Source of the DNA: Streptomyces cavernae
Lineage (GTDB): Bacteria > Actinomycetota > Actinomycetes > Streptomycetales > Streptomycetaceae
Assembly (NCBI RefSeq): GCF_004023625.1
Contig: NZ_RPDJ01000020.1
Coordinates: forward strand, 1-64,000
Length of the DNA: 64,000 nucleotides
Reading direction: 5' to 3'
The position numbers and the translations under genes were made by a program. The notes under the pieces were generated by a model. That model was not told where the DNA came from, searched no databases, and saw nothing but the letters and a program-made list of their open reading frames with translations. Below, piece by piece: positions 25,919 to 33,991 of this stretch. Position 1 is the stretch's first letter. Every line of letters begins with the position of its first letter.

Positions 25919-25962
25919 GCACAAGATGTGGGGGTGGCACGGCGCCCCGGCACAAGATGTAT
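25919..25962 (+). promoter_or_regulatory. Pair of putative NrdR boxes before nrdAB
   Basis: GCACAAGATGT occurs at 25919-25929 and again at 25950-25960, exactly 31 bp (three helical turns) apart. That is the layout known for NrdR boxes upstream of ribonucleotide reductase operons. A possible -10 (TATGCT) begins at 25960, overlapping the second box. Confidence 0.7.
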
Positions 25963-25963
25963 G

Positions 25964-26115
25964 CTCATGCTCGCTGTCGCCGCAGGGGAATCCGGTGCGA
26001 ATCCGGAACTGTCCCGCAACGGTGTACTTGTGCACGTCCGTCCCCAGAAGCGGATGCGTACGAGCGTCAGTCCGAGGACCTGCCGACAGTGCGCCCGGTC
26101 CGTTCCGGCCCGGGT
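25964..26115 (+). promoter_or_regulatory. Adenosylcobalamin (B12) riboswitch
   Basis: The leader contains GGGGAATCCGGTGCGAATCC and AACTGTCCCGCAACGGTG, matching the conserved cobalamin-riboswitch core. The B12 box GTCAGTCCGAGGACCTGCC is at 26067-26085. A following hairpin (GGCCCGG 26107-26113 with CCGGGCC 26126-26132) may be the expression platform. Streptomyces nrdAB is known to be shut off by AdoCbl in this way, since the B12-dependent enzyme NrdJ then suffices. Confidence 0.93.
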
Positions 26116-26227
26116 GACATGACGTCCGGGCCTCGCGGAATGGGCCGGTGGACGCGACGCCGCGTGCGCTCGTGTGCTGCCCCCTGCCCTCCGCAAGGCC
26201 CTCGTGCCGAGCGAGGGAGAGCCCCAC

Positions 26228-28606
26228 GTGACCATCGCGCCAGCCGATCCGGCCACAGCGACCGACGCGACCGAAACGGTTACGGCCGAAACGGCGAACG
26301 ACGGACCCGGTACCGCGCTGCTGCGGACCCTTACCGAGCTGACCGCCGACCTTCCGGACGCCGACCCCGGCCGCGTCGCCGCCGCCGCGCTGCGCGGCCG
26401 GTCCGCCGCCGCGGACGAGACCGAGCTGCGCGAACTGGCCACCGAGGCCGCCGCAGGCCTCATCTCCGAGGACCCCGCCTACTCGAAGCTCGCGGCCCGT
26501 CTGCTGACCATCGGCATCGCCGCCGAAGCCGCCTCGCAGGGCGTCACGGCCTTCACCGAGTCCATCACCACCGGCCACCGCGAGGGCCTCATCGCGGACC
26601 GCACCGCCGAGTTCGTCCGCCGGCACGGCCCCCGCCTGGACGCGCTCGTCGACCCCGCCGCCGACGACCGTTTCGGCTACTTCGGCCTGCGCACCCTCCA
26701 CAGCCGCTATCTCCTGCGCCACCCGATCACCCGCAAGGTCATCGAGACACCACAGCACTTCATGCTCCGGGTGGCCTCCGGGCTGGCCGAGGACGACACC
26801 ATTCGCGCGGTGGACGAAGTGGCCGCCCTGTACGGCCTGATGAGCCGTCTCGACTACCTCCCGTCCTCCCCCACGCTCTTCAACTCCGGTACGCGGCACC
26901 CGCAGATGTCGTCCTGCTACCTCCTCGACTCCCCGAAGGACGAACTGGACTCCATCTACGACCGCTACCACCAGGTGGCCCGGCTCTCGAAGCACGCGGG
27001 CGGCATCGGCATCGCGTACTCCCGCGTCCGGTCCCGCGGTTCGCTGATCCGCGGCACCAACGGGCACTCCAACGGCATCGTCCCGTTCCTGAAGACGCTG
27101 GACGCCTCGGTCGCCGCCGTGAACCAGGGCGGCCGGCGCAAGGGTGCGGCCGCCGTCTACCTGGAGACCTGGCACTCCGACATCGAGGAGTTCCTGGAGC
27201 TGCGCGACAACACCGGCGAGGACGCCCGCCGCACCCACAACCTCAACCTCGCGCACTGGATCCCCGACGAGTTCATGCGCCGGGTGGACGCCGACGGGCA
27301 GTGGTCCCTGTTCTCCCCCGCCGATGTGCCCGAGCTGGTCGACCTGTGGGGCGAGGAGTTCGACGCGACCTACCGCGCGGCCGAGGCACGCGGGCTGGCC
27401 AGGAAGACCGTGCCCGCCCGGGACCTGTACGGCCGGATGATGCGCACCCTCGCGCAGACCGGAAACGGCTGGATGACCTTCAAGGACGCCGCCAACCGCA
27501 CCGCCAACCAGACGGCGGAGCCGGGCCACGTCGTCCACTCGTCGAATCTGTGCACGGAGATCCTGGAGGTCACGGACGACGGGGAGACGGCCGTGTGCAA
27601 TCTGGGCTCCGTCAACTTGGGTAGCTTTGTCGATACATCGACTAGCGAGCTCGACTGGGGGCGTCTGGACGCCACCGTCCGCACCGCCGTCACCTTCCTC
27701 GACCGGGTCGTGGACATCAACTTCTACCCGACCGAGCAGGCGGGCCGGTCGAACGCGAAGTGGCGCCCGGTCGGCCTCGGTGTGATGGGTCTGCAGGACG
27801 TCTTCTTCAAGCTCCGTCTGCCCTTCGACTCACCAGAGGCCAAACGGCTGTCCACCCGGATCGCCGAGCGCATCATGCTCGCCGCCTACGAGGCCTCCGC
27901 CGACCTCGCCGAACGCAGCGGCCCACTGCCGGCCTGGTCCCGGACGAGGACCGCCCGGGGCGTGCTCCACCCCGACCACTTCGACACCGAGCTCACCTGG
28001 CCCGAGCGCTGGTCGGCGCTCCGCGAGCGCATCGCCGCCACCGGTCTGCGCAACGCGCTGCTGCTCGCCATCGCGCCCACCGCCACCATCGCCTCGATCG
28101 CGGGCGCCTACGAATGCATCGAGCCGCAGGTCTCCAACCTCTTCAAGCGCGAGACCCTGTCCGGCGAGTTCTTGCAGGTGAACACCTATCTGGTGGAGGA
28201 CCTCAAGGCCCTCGGCGTCTGGGACGGGCGCACCCGGGAGGCGCTGCGCGACTCGGGCGGCTCGGTGCAGGACTTCGGCTGGATCCCCGAGGACGTCCGC
28301 GGGCTCTACCGCACGGCGTGGGAGATCCCGCAGCGCGGCCTGATCGACATGGCCGCCGCCCGTACGCCGTTCCTGGACCAGTCGCAGTCCCTGAACCTGT
28401 TCATGGAGACACCGACGATCGGCAAGCTCTCCTCAATGTACGCGTACGCGTGGAAGTCGGGTCTGAAGACGACGTACTACCTGCGCTCGCGTCCGGCGAC
28501 GAGGATCGCCCGCGCGGCGCAGGCCACTGTCCCCGTGCAGGTGGCCGACCCCGAAGCGGTCGCCTGCTCCCTGGAGAACCCCGAGTCCTGCGAAGCCTGC
28601 CAGTAA
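26228..28606 (+). CDS. nrdA: Class Ia ribonucleotide reductase alpha subunit
   Basis: 792 aa. Reduces ribonucleoside diphosphates with NrdB supplying the radical. Seen: the N-terminal helical region; SSPTLFNSGTRHPQMSSCYLL with an active-site Cys; NLCTEILEVTDD and VCNLGSVNLG (thiyl-radical Cys and conserved Asn/Glu); APTATIASIAGAYECIEP; radical-transfer tyrosines near SGLKTTYYLRSR; and the C-terminal CEAC pair (Cys788/Cys791) re-reduced by thioredoxin. The GTG at 26228 follows GAGGGAGAG. An in-frame start at 26174 overlaps the leader. Operon with nrdB, 56 bp apart. Confidence 0.95.
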   Translation: MTIAPADPATATDATETVTAETANDGPGTALLRTLTELTADLPDADPGRVAAAALRGRSAAADETELRELATEAAAGLISEDPAYSKLAARLLTIGIAAEAASQGVTAFTESITTGHREGLIADRTAEFVRRHGPRLDALVDPAADDRFGYFGLRTLHSRYLLRHPITRKVIETPQHFMLRVASGLAEDDTIRAVDEVAALYGLMSRLDYLPSSPTLFNSGTRHPQMSSCYLLDSPKDELDSIYDRYHQVARLSKHAGGIGIAYSRVRSRGSLIRGTNGHSNGIVPFLKTLDASVAAVNQGGRRKGAAAVYLETWHSDIEEFLELRDNTGEDARRTHNLNLAHWIPDEFMRRVDADGQWSLFSPADVPELVDLWGEEFDATYRAAEARGLARKTVPARDLYGRMMRTLAQTGNGWMTFKDAANRTANQTAEPGHVVHSSNLCTEILEVTDDGETAVCNLGSVNLGSFVDTSTSELDWGRLDATVRTAVTFLDRVVDINFYPTEQAGRSNAKWRPVGLGVMGLQDVFFKLRLPFDSPEAKRLSTRIAERIMLAAYEASADLAERSGPLPAWSRTRTARGVLHPDHFDTELTWPERWSALRERIAATGLRNALLLAIAPTATIASIAGAYECIEPQVSNLFKRETLSGEFLQVNTYLVEDLKALGVWDGRTREALRDSGGSVQDFGWIPEDVRGLYRTAWEIPQRGLIDMAAARTPFLDQSQSLNLFMETPTIGKLSSMYAYAWKSGLKTTYYLRSRPATRIARAAQATVPVQVADPEAVACSLENPESCEACQ

Positions 28607-28662
28607 TTCTCGACCGCCACCCGACCACCACCCCAGGAGGACGGCGCTCCGCGCCGACAGTC

Positions 28663-29673
28663 ATGACCCGTAACGCCAATCTCCTCGATCCCGGCTTCGA
28701 GCTGACTCTGCGCCCCATGCGCTACCCCGACTTCTACGAGCGCTACCGGGACGCCATCAAGAACACCTGGACCGTGGAGGAGGTCGACCTCCACTCGGAC
28801 GTCGCCGACCTCGCCAGGCTCACCCCCGCCGAGCAGCATCTGATCGGCCGGCTGGTGGCGTTCTTCGCGACGGGCGACTCGATCGTGGCGAACAACCTGG
28901 TGCTGACGCTGTACAAGCACATCAACTCCCCCGAGGCGCGGCTCTATTTGTCGAGGCAGCTCTTCGAGGAGGCCGTCCACGTCCAGTTCTATCTGACCCT
29001 GCTGGACACCTATCTGCCCGATCCGGAGGACCGCACCGCCGCGTTCGCCGCCGTCGAGAACATCCCCTCCATCCGCGAGAAGGCCGCGTTCTGCTTCAAG
29101 TGGATGGACTCGGTGGAGAAGCTGGACCGGCTGGAGACCGAGGCGGACCGCCGTCGCTTCCTGCTCAACCTGATCTGCTTCGCCGCCTGCATCGAGGGCC
29201 TGTTCTTCTACGGTGCCTTCGCCTACGTGTACTGGTTCCGCAGCCGGGGTCTGCTGCACGGGCTGGCCACCGGCACCAACTGGGTGTTCCGCGACGAGAC
29301 GATGCACATGAGCTTCGCCTTCGACGTGGTCGACACCGTCCGCAAGGAGGAGCCCGGCCTCTTCGACGACGAGCTCGAGCGGCGGGTGACGGACATGCTG
29401 CGGGAGGCCGTCGAGGCCGAGCTGCAGTTCGCGCGCGACCTGTGCGGTGACGGCCTCCCGGGGATGAACACCGACTCGATGCGGCAGTACCTGGAGTGCG
29501 TGGCCGACCAGCGGCTGGTCCGCCTCGGTTTCGCTCCGGTGTACGGCTCCGAGAATCCCTTCTCCTTCATGGAGTTGCAGGGGGTTCAGGAGCTGACCAA
29601 CTTCTTCGAGCGGCGGCCTTCGGCGTACCAGGTGGCGGTGGAGGGTTCGGTCGGCTTCGACGAGGACTTCTGA
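28663..29673 (+). CDS. nrdB: Class Ia ribonucleotide reductase beta subunit
   Basis: 336 aa. All di-iron ligands are visible in the usual spacing: Asp72 (TGDSIV), Glu103 and His106 (EEAVHVQFY), Glu178 (CIEGLFF), and Glu212/His215 (RDETMHMSF). The radical tyrosine is present as Tyr110, four residues after His106, so this is a tyrosyl-radical enzyme and not the class Ic Phe variant. The C-terminus (VEGSVGFDEDF) is the tail that docks on NrdA. CAGGAGGAC lies upstream of the ATG. Cotranscribed with nrdA. Confidence 0.95.
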   Translation: MTRNANLLDPGFELTLRPMRYPDFYERYRDAIKNTWTVEEVDLHSDVADLARLTPAEQHLIGRLVAFFATGDSIVANNLVLTLYKHINSPEARLYLSRQLFEEAVHVQFYLTLLDTYLPDPEDRTAAFAAVENIPSIREKAAFCFKWMDSVEKLDRLETEADRRRFLLNLICFAACIEGLFFYGAFAYVYWFRSRGLLHGLATGTNWVFRDETMHMSFAFDVVDTVRKEEPGLFDDELERRVTDMLREAVEAELQFARDLCGDGLPGMNTDSMRQYLECVADQRLVRLGFAPVYGSENPFSFMELQGVQELTNFFERRPSAYQVAVEGSVGFDEDF

Positions 29674-29816
29674 CCCGATTCCGCATCCCGGGCCTCCCTG
29701 ATCTGACGGTCGATGCGCCGTTCGTGCGCCAGACCGATCAGTGAGGGGAGGGCCAGGACCGCGAAGAGCACGAGGACGGCCAGTGTTCCGATGAGGTTCT
29801 CCGTTGCTGTGTTCAT
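29586..29816 (-). CDS. Possible small membrane protein overlapping the nrdB 3' end
   Basis: 76 aa from ATG 29816. One membrane helix (LIGTLAVLVLFAVLALPSLIGLA) is followed by a charged cytoplasmic tail (HERRIDRQIREARDAE). The frame then runs antisense through the last 88 bp of nrdB. The membrane part lies wholly in the intergenic DNA and looks real. The antisense tail may be fortuitous. No strong ribosome binding site is evident. Function unknown. Confidence 0.5.
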   Translation of the reverse strand: MNTATENLIGTLAVLVLFAVLALPSLIGLAHERRIDRQIREARDAESGQKSSSKPTEPSTATWYAEGRRSKKLVSS

Positions 29817-29909
29817 GGACACCACTGTCCCGCTGATTACTCCTTACCATCAGTGGCAGTACTGCCGCACACCCTCGATTTCCTGCCACCGGTCGGGCAC
29901 ACTGGCGTC

Positions 29910-30875
29910 ATGTTGCAGAACGTCGTCGCCGTCCTCCTCGACGGCGTGCACCCTTTCGAACTGGGCGTCGTCTGCGAGGTCTTCGGCCTCGACCGCAGCG
30001 ACGAGGGTCTGCCGGTGTACGACTTCGCGGTCGCCTCGGCGGAGGGCCCGAGGCTCACCACCCACGCCGGCTTCTCCGTGCACACGGAACACGGTCTGGA
30101 GCGGCTGGAGTCGGCCGACCTCATCACGGTGCCCGCCGGGCAGTCGTACCTGGAGCGGAGCTACCCCCCGGAGCTGCTCGACGCCCTGCGCCGGGCCGTC
30201 GACCGGGGCGCCCGGGTGCTCAGCGTCTGCTCCGGGGTCTTCGTGCTCGGCGCGGCGGGGCTGCTCGACGGCCGGCGCTGCACCGTCCACTGGCGGCACG
30301 CGGAGGAGCTGGCCCGGCGCCATCCCCGGGCAGTCGTCGAGCCGGACGTGCTGTACGTGGACGAGGACCCGGTGATCACCTCGGCCGGCACCGCCGCCGG
30401 GATCGACGCGTGTCTGCACATCGTGCGCAAGGAACAGGGCTCCGAGGTCGCCAACGCCATCGCCCGCCGGATGGTGGTGCCGCCGCACCGGGACGGCGGG
30501 CAGGCCCAGTACATCGAGCGGCCGCTGCCGCGTTCCCACTGCGACACGGTGGGTGAGACGCTGGCATGGATGGAACGTCACCTCGACCGGGAGGTGACCG
30601 TCGACCAGCTCGCGGCCCGCGCCCATATGTCCCCGCGTACCTACGCCCGCCGCTTCCAGCAGGAGACCGGCACCACTCCGTATCGCTGGCTGCTGCGTCA
30701 ACGGGTGCTGCTGGCCCAGCGGTTGCTGGAGTCGACGGACGAGACGGTGGACGCGATCGCGGGCCGCACCGGGTTCGGCAACGCGGCAGCGCTCAGGCAC
30801 CAGTTCGTCCGCTCGCTGGGAACAACGCCGAACGCCTATCGCCGCACGTTCCGGGGCCCGGAAGTGGCGGCCTAA
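29910..30875 (+). CDS. GlxA-type AraC-family regulator (DJ-1/PfpI domain + AraC HTH)
   Basis: 321 aa. The N-terminal DJ-1/PfpI-like domain (VVAVLLDGVHPFELGVVCEVFG, with the nucleophile-elbow VLSVCSGVFVLGAAGLLDG) is followed by an AraC DNA-binding domain of two HTHs (TVDQLAARAHMSPRTYARRFQQETG and TVDAIAGRTGFGNAAALRHQFVRSLG). Such proteins sense small molecules, ligand unknown here. The ATG at 29910 was chosen over the longer frame because MLQNVVAVLLDG is the normal start of the fold. The TAA stop is also the left target-site copy of the MITE-like element that follows. Confidence 0.87.
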   Translation: MLQNVVAVLLDGVHPFELGVVCEVFGLDRSDEGLPVYDFAVASAEGPRLTTHAGFSVHTEHGLERLESADLITVPAGQSYLERSYPPELLDALRRAVDRGARVLSVCSGVFVLGAAGLLDGRRCTVHWRHAEELARRHPRAVVEPDVLYVDEDPVITSAGTAAGIDACLHIVRKEQGSEVANAIARRMVVPPHRDGGQAQYIERPLPRSHCDTVGETLAWMERHLDREVTVDQLAARAHMSPRTYARRFQQETGTTPYRWLLRQRVLLAQRLLESTDETVDAIAGRTGFGNAAALRHQFVRSLGTTPNAYRRTFRGPEVAA

Positions 30876-31040
30876 GGGGTCCTTGCACTATGAGCGTCCG
30901 ATGAGGTCGCGTGGTCTGGTGCCGTGCATCGCAAGGCGCCGGAGAGCCCAGGTAGCGGAGCTACCTGGGCTCTCCGGCAACGCGGCGAGGTGCGGTGCCA
31001 GGCCGCGCGACCCGGGCGGGCATAGTGCAAGGACCCCTAA
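30873..31040 (+). mobile_element. MITE-like element, copy 1 (162 bp, TAA target duplication)
   Basis: The element occupies 30876-31037 between TAA direct repeats (30873-30875 and 31038-31040). Termini are perfect inverted repeats GGGGTCCTTGCACTATG. Inside, the sequence is largely self-complementary, with a central AGCCCAGGTAG/CTACCTGGGCT hairpin, and has no ORF of note. A 3-bp TNA-type duplication is typical of IS5-family (IS1031-like) transposition, so it is probably a non-autonomous derivative. The left TAA is the stop codon of the regulator gene. Confidence 0.85.
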
Positions 31041-31054
31041 AGCGGCCCGCGCGG

Positions 31055-32428
31055 TCAGTGCGGTACCACCCGAAGCAGCCGGTGCTTCGGCACCAGCGTG
31101 AACCCGATCCGCCGGGAGTCATCGGCTCCCGGCAGGGGCTCCAAGCGCCACCGGGAGATCAAGTTGGCTGCCACGGTGGCGAGTTCGGCCACCGCGAAGT
31201 GGTTGCCCGGGCACTTACGGTTGCCCGCGCTGAACGGCAGCATCGCGCCCGCCGGTATCGCACCGGAGCGCTCCGGCAACCACCGGTCGGGATCGAACGC
31301 GAGGGGCCGCTCGAACGAACGCGGGTCGCGCTGGATGGCGTACGGGCTGAACACCAGGTCGGCGCCGGCCGGAATGCGGTAACCCCCCAGCTCGGTGCCG
31401 ACGGTGGCCCGGCGCATCAGGATCCAGGCGCCGGGACGCAGCCGCATCGTCTCGGTGACAACGTTGTTCGTGTGTGTCAGACCCCTCAGGTCCGCGACCG
31501 TGAGGGTCCGCCCGTCCGCCACGACCGGCCCGGCCTCGGCTCTCACCCGCGCCGCCAGATCGGGGCGTTCGGCGAGCGTGCGCAGGGTCCACATCAGCTG
31601 GGTGCCCTCGGCCTCGACCCCGGCCACGAGCATCGACACGACCTGGTCGTGCACCTCCTGTTCGCGGATCGGTGAGCCGTCCTCGTCCCGGTCCTTCAGG
31701 AACGCGGTGAGCAGGTCGTCCGGCCAGTCGGCGGCGGTCCGCCGCTCGGCGATGATCTCGTCCGCCAGTCGGTGCAGATCGGCCAGGGCACGCTCGAAGC
31801 GGCGGTTGGCCGGGAGCGGCAGCCGGTGCAGCGGGCCGGCCGAGAGCACCATGCGCCGGTACAGCCCCATGAACACCACGTTCAGTGAGGCGTTGACCCG
31901 CTCGGCGATCTCGTCGATCGACGCGACCCGCAGCAGACAGCGTGTGGTGATCCGCACGGCGATCCGGAACGACTCCGTGACGATGTCGACCAGTTGGCCG
32001 GGCTGCCAGCGGTCCGCGAGGGCGCGGGCCTCCTCCTGCATCACGCCGAGGTACTCGGGCATGCGCTCCGGCCGGAACGCGGGCTGGACCGTGCGTCGCT
32101 GGCGCCGGTGCCGGGATCCGTTGCTGGTCGCGACGCCCTGGCCGAGGAGGGCGGCGAAGACCTCCCACATCGGGCCGTCGACCTCGTAGTGCGGGCTGCG
32201 GAGCATGGCGGCTACCAGGTCGGGGGCGCAGACCGCGTAGACCGTCTTGGGGCCGAGGGTGATCCGGACCAGATCACCGTGGTCGCGGAGCCCGGCGACG
32301 AAGGCCAGCGGATCGCGGGCGAGCTGCCAGCCGTGCCCGAGGCCCGGCACTCCGCCCGCGACACGGGGTGGGGTGCGTGGCTTCGACGGCTCGGCACCGC
32401 GTACGGGTATCGCTGATCGGCCGGACAC
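31055..32428 (-). CDS. Cytochrome P450, CYP170 (albaflavenone synthase)-like
   Basis: 457 aa. P450 signatures: HRRQRRTVQPAFR helix C, ETMRLRP (ExxR), FDPDRWLPER, and heme loop FSAGNRKCPGNHFA with the Cys ligand. The sequence follows CYP170A1 closely in GVPGLGHGWQLARDPLAF and LGPKTVYAV, and retains the DDLLTA segment linked to CYP170A1's second, terpene-synthase activity. In helix I the motif reads AGVEAEGTQ: the acid is kept but the usual Thr is Ala. CYP170A1 oxidises epi-isozizaene, yet no terpene cyclase lies next to it. GTG 32428 follows GAAGGGGG. Confidence 0.87.
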   Translation of the reverse strand: MSGRSAIPVRGAEPSKPRTPPRVAGGVPGLGHGWQLARDPLAFVAGLRDHGDLVRITLGPKTVYAVCAPDLVAAMLRSPHYEVDGPMWEVFAALLGQGVATSNGSRHRRQRRTVQPAFRPERMPEYLGVMQEEARALADRWQPGQLVDIVTESFRIAVRITTRCLLRVASIDEIAERVNASLNVVFMGLYRRMVLSAGPLHRLPLPANRRFERALADLHRLADEIIAERRTAADWPDDLLTAFLKDRDEDGSPIREQEVHDQVVSMLVAGVEAEGTQLMWTLRTLAERPDLAARVRAEAGPVVADGRTLTVADLRGLTHTNNVVTETMRLRPGAWILMRRATVGTELGGYRIPAGADLVFSPYAIQRDPRSFERPLAFDPDRWLPERSGAIPAGAMLPFSAGNRKCPGNHFAVAELATVAANLISRWRLEPLPGADDSRRIGFTLVPKHRLLRVVPH

Positions 32429-32564
32429 GGACCAACCCCCTTCGGCAGAAGCGTGCCGTCCATTCAGCACGGCAATCGGCCCTCAGGGGAACGGGTTTGC
32501 CTCTTTCACCACCCAGGTCCGCCGTTGCCCGCCGTCGCATGACCGCTCGCGAAACCGGCTCAGT

Positions 32565-32990
32565 CGTCGGCGGGGAGCGCGATTCAGTCGTCGGCGGACA
32601 ACGCGGTTCAGCCATCCGCAGCGCGGAATTCAGACACCGACGGGGCAGCGGTCCGGCCATCCGCGGCGCGGAGATCAGACACCGACGGGGCAGCACTTCG
32701 GCCGCCGCGGCGCGGAATTCAGACACCGGCGGCCAGCGGTCCGGCCACCCGCAGCGCGGAGATCAGACACCGACGGCCAGCCGTCCGGCCGTCCGCGGCG
32801 CGGAGATCAGACACCGACGGCCAGCCGTCCGGCCACCCGCGGCGCGGAGATCAGACACCGACGGGGCATCGGTCCGGCCATCCGCAGCGCCGAATTCAGA
32901 CACCGACGGGGCAGCACTTCGGCCGCCGCGGCGCGGAATTCAGACACCGGCGGGGCAGCGGTTCGGTCGTCCGCGGCGAGCGGTTCAGTC
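32565..32990 (+). repeat. 44/45-bp minisatellite, eight clear copies
   Basis: CAGACACCG(A/G)CGG begins units at 32631, 32676, 32720, 32764, 32808, 32852, 32897 and 32941, with spacings of 45, 44, 44, 44, 44, 45 and 44. Degenerate partial units precede them from about 32565. Copies alternate between CGGGGCAGC and CGGCCAGC variants. The period is not a multiple of three and there are no spacers. It fills most of the 556-bp gap between the P450 start and the deformylase stop. Confidence 0.93.
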
Positions 32991-33635
32991 GTTGGCGACG
33001 ATCGGGTAGCGCGGCTCGTTCTCGGCCATCTGCCGCAGCGCGTCCTTGCGTTCGCGCTTGGAGAGGCGGTCGATGTAGAGGTAGCCGTACAGATGGTCCG
33101 TCTCGTGCTGCAGGCAGCGCGCGAAGTAGCCGGTGCCGCGCACCTTGATGGGGTTGCCCTTCTCGTCCTGCCCGGTGACCTCCGCGTAGTCGGGGCGGGC
33201 GAGCGGCGCGTAGGCCGTGGGGACGGACAGGCAGCCCTCGTTGCTGTCGTCCAGCCTGCGCTTCTCGGCGGGCAGGTCGACGAGCTTCGGGTTGCAGACC
33301 ACGCCGACGTGCCGTACGCCGTCGTCGTCCGGGCAGTCGTAGACGAAGACCTTCAGGTCGACACCGATCTGGTTGGCGGCCAGGCCCACGCCCTCTGCGG
33401 TGCGCTGGCTGGCGAACATGTCGTCGACCAGCTTCGCCAGCTCGTCGTCGAACTCGGTGACGTCCTTGCACTCCTTGTGCAGTACCGGATGGCCGACGAC
33501 TGTGATGGGCCGTGAGGTGCCTCGCTCGCGGTGGGCCGCCTCGCGCTCGTCGCAGTCCTCGGTGTCGATGACGAAGCCCTCGTCGTCCACGGGGAGCACC
33601 CCGGAGTGCTGCTGCTCGGTGTCCTGCTGCGCCAT
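32985..33635 (-). CDS. def: Peptide deformylase
   Basis: 216 aa. Removes the N-formyl group from nascent proteins using a metal ion. All three motifs are present: GVGLAANQIG (motif I), EGCLSVP (motif II, metal Cys) and QHETDHLYG (motif III, HExxH-type metal histidines). An acidic N-terminal extension of about 45 residues (MAQQDTEQQHSG...) precedes the catalytic domain, longer than in E. coli Def and common in actinomycetes. The stop lies inside the last minisatellite copy, so the array has grown right up to the gene. Confidence 0.93.
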   Translation of the reverse strand: MAQQDTEQQHSGVLPVDDEGFVIDTEDCDEREAAHRERGTSRPITVVGHPVLHKECKDVTEFDDELAKLVDDMFASQRTAEGVGLAANQIGVDLKVFVYDCPDDDGVRHVGVVCNPKLVDLPAEKRRLDDSNEGCLSVPTAYAPLARPDYAEVTGQDEKGNPIKVRGTGYFARCLQHETDHLYGYLYIDRLSKRERKDALRQMAENEPRYPIVAND

Positions 33636-33784
33636 GACCGACGTACGCCTTCCTGCGAATACCAGAGAGTGGTGCGAAAACAGTGGTGCGACAACCAGTG
33701 GTACCAACGGGGTGGTGCCGGGAGTGGTGCCACATGGGTGATGCGGAATACAGCCTACGGCGACCGGTCGGCAGACCTCTTCGC

Positions 33785-33991
33785 TAAGGGGTCCTTTCAC
33801 TATGCCCGCCCGGGTCGCGTGGTCTGGCACCGCTCCCCCAAGCTCTCGGCTGCGCTCGAGCAGGGGGCACCCCCATCGCCGCGTTGCCAAAAGGTCCTGG
33901 TAGCTCCGCTACGAGGACCTTCCGGCGCCTTGCGATGCACGGCACCAGACCACGCGACCTGATCGGACGCTCATAGTGAAAGGACCCCTAA
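33785..33991 (-). mobile_element. MITE-like element, copy 2 (201 bp, TAA target duplication)
   Basis: The element occupies 33788-33988 between TAA copies at 33785-33787 and 33989-33991. Its termini GGGGTCCTTTCACTATG match copy 1 at 16 of 17 positions. Orientation is opposite to copy 1. It carries about 40 extra bases around a nested palindrome (GCTCCCCCAAGCTCTCGG ... CTCGAGCAGGGGG) absent from copy 1. Outside the TAAs a 12-bp direct repeat CAGACCTCTTCG occurs at 33772-33783 and 33992-34003. Confidence 0.85.

Noticed and set aside
30876..31037. Attenuator or ordinary terminator of the regulator gene
   Set aside because: The hairpin is far too long, its ends recur at 33788-33988, and both copies have TAA target duplications, so a mobile element explains it better.
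32631..32985. CRISPR-like regular spacing of repeats
   Set aside because: Units are contiguous with no unique spacers, the period equals the full repeat, and no cas genes are nearby. The same reasoning applies to the arrays at 38019 and 25141.
32247..33515. Long plus-strand open frame through the P450-def gap encoding Arg/Thr-rich repeats
   Set aside because: It exists because the 44/45-bp array has no stop codons in several frames. The frame shifts with each unit, it overlaps def antisense, and no start site is present.
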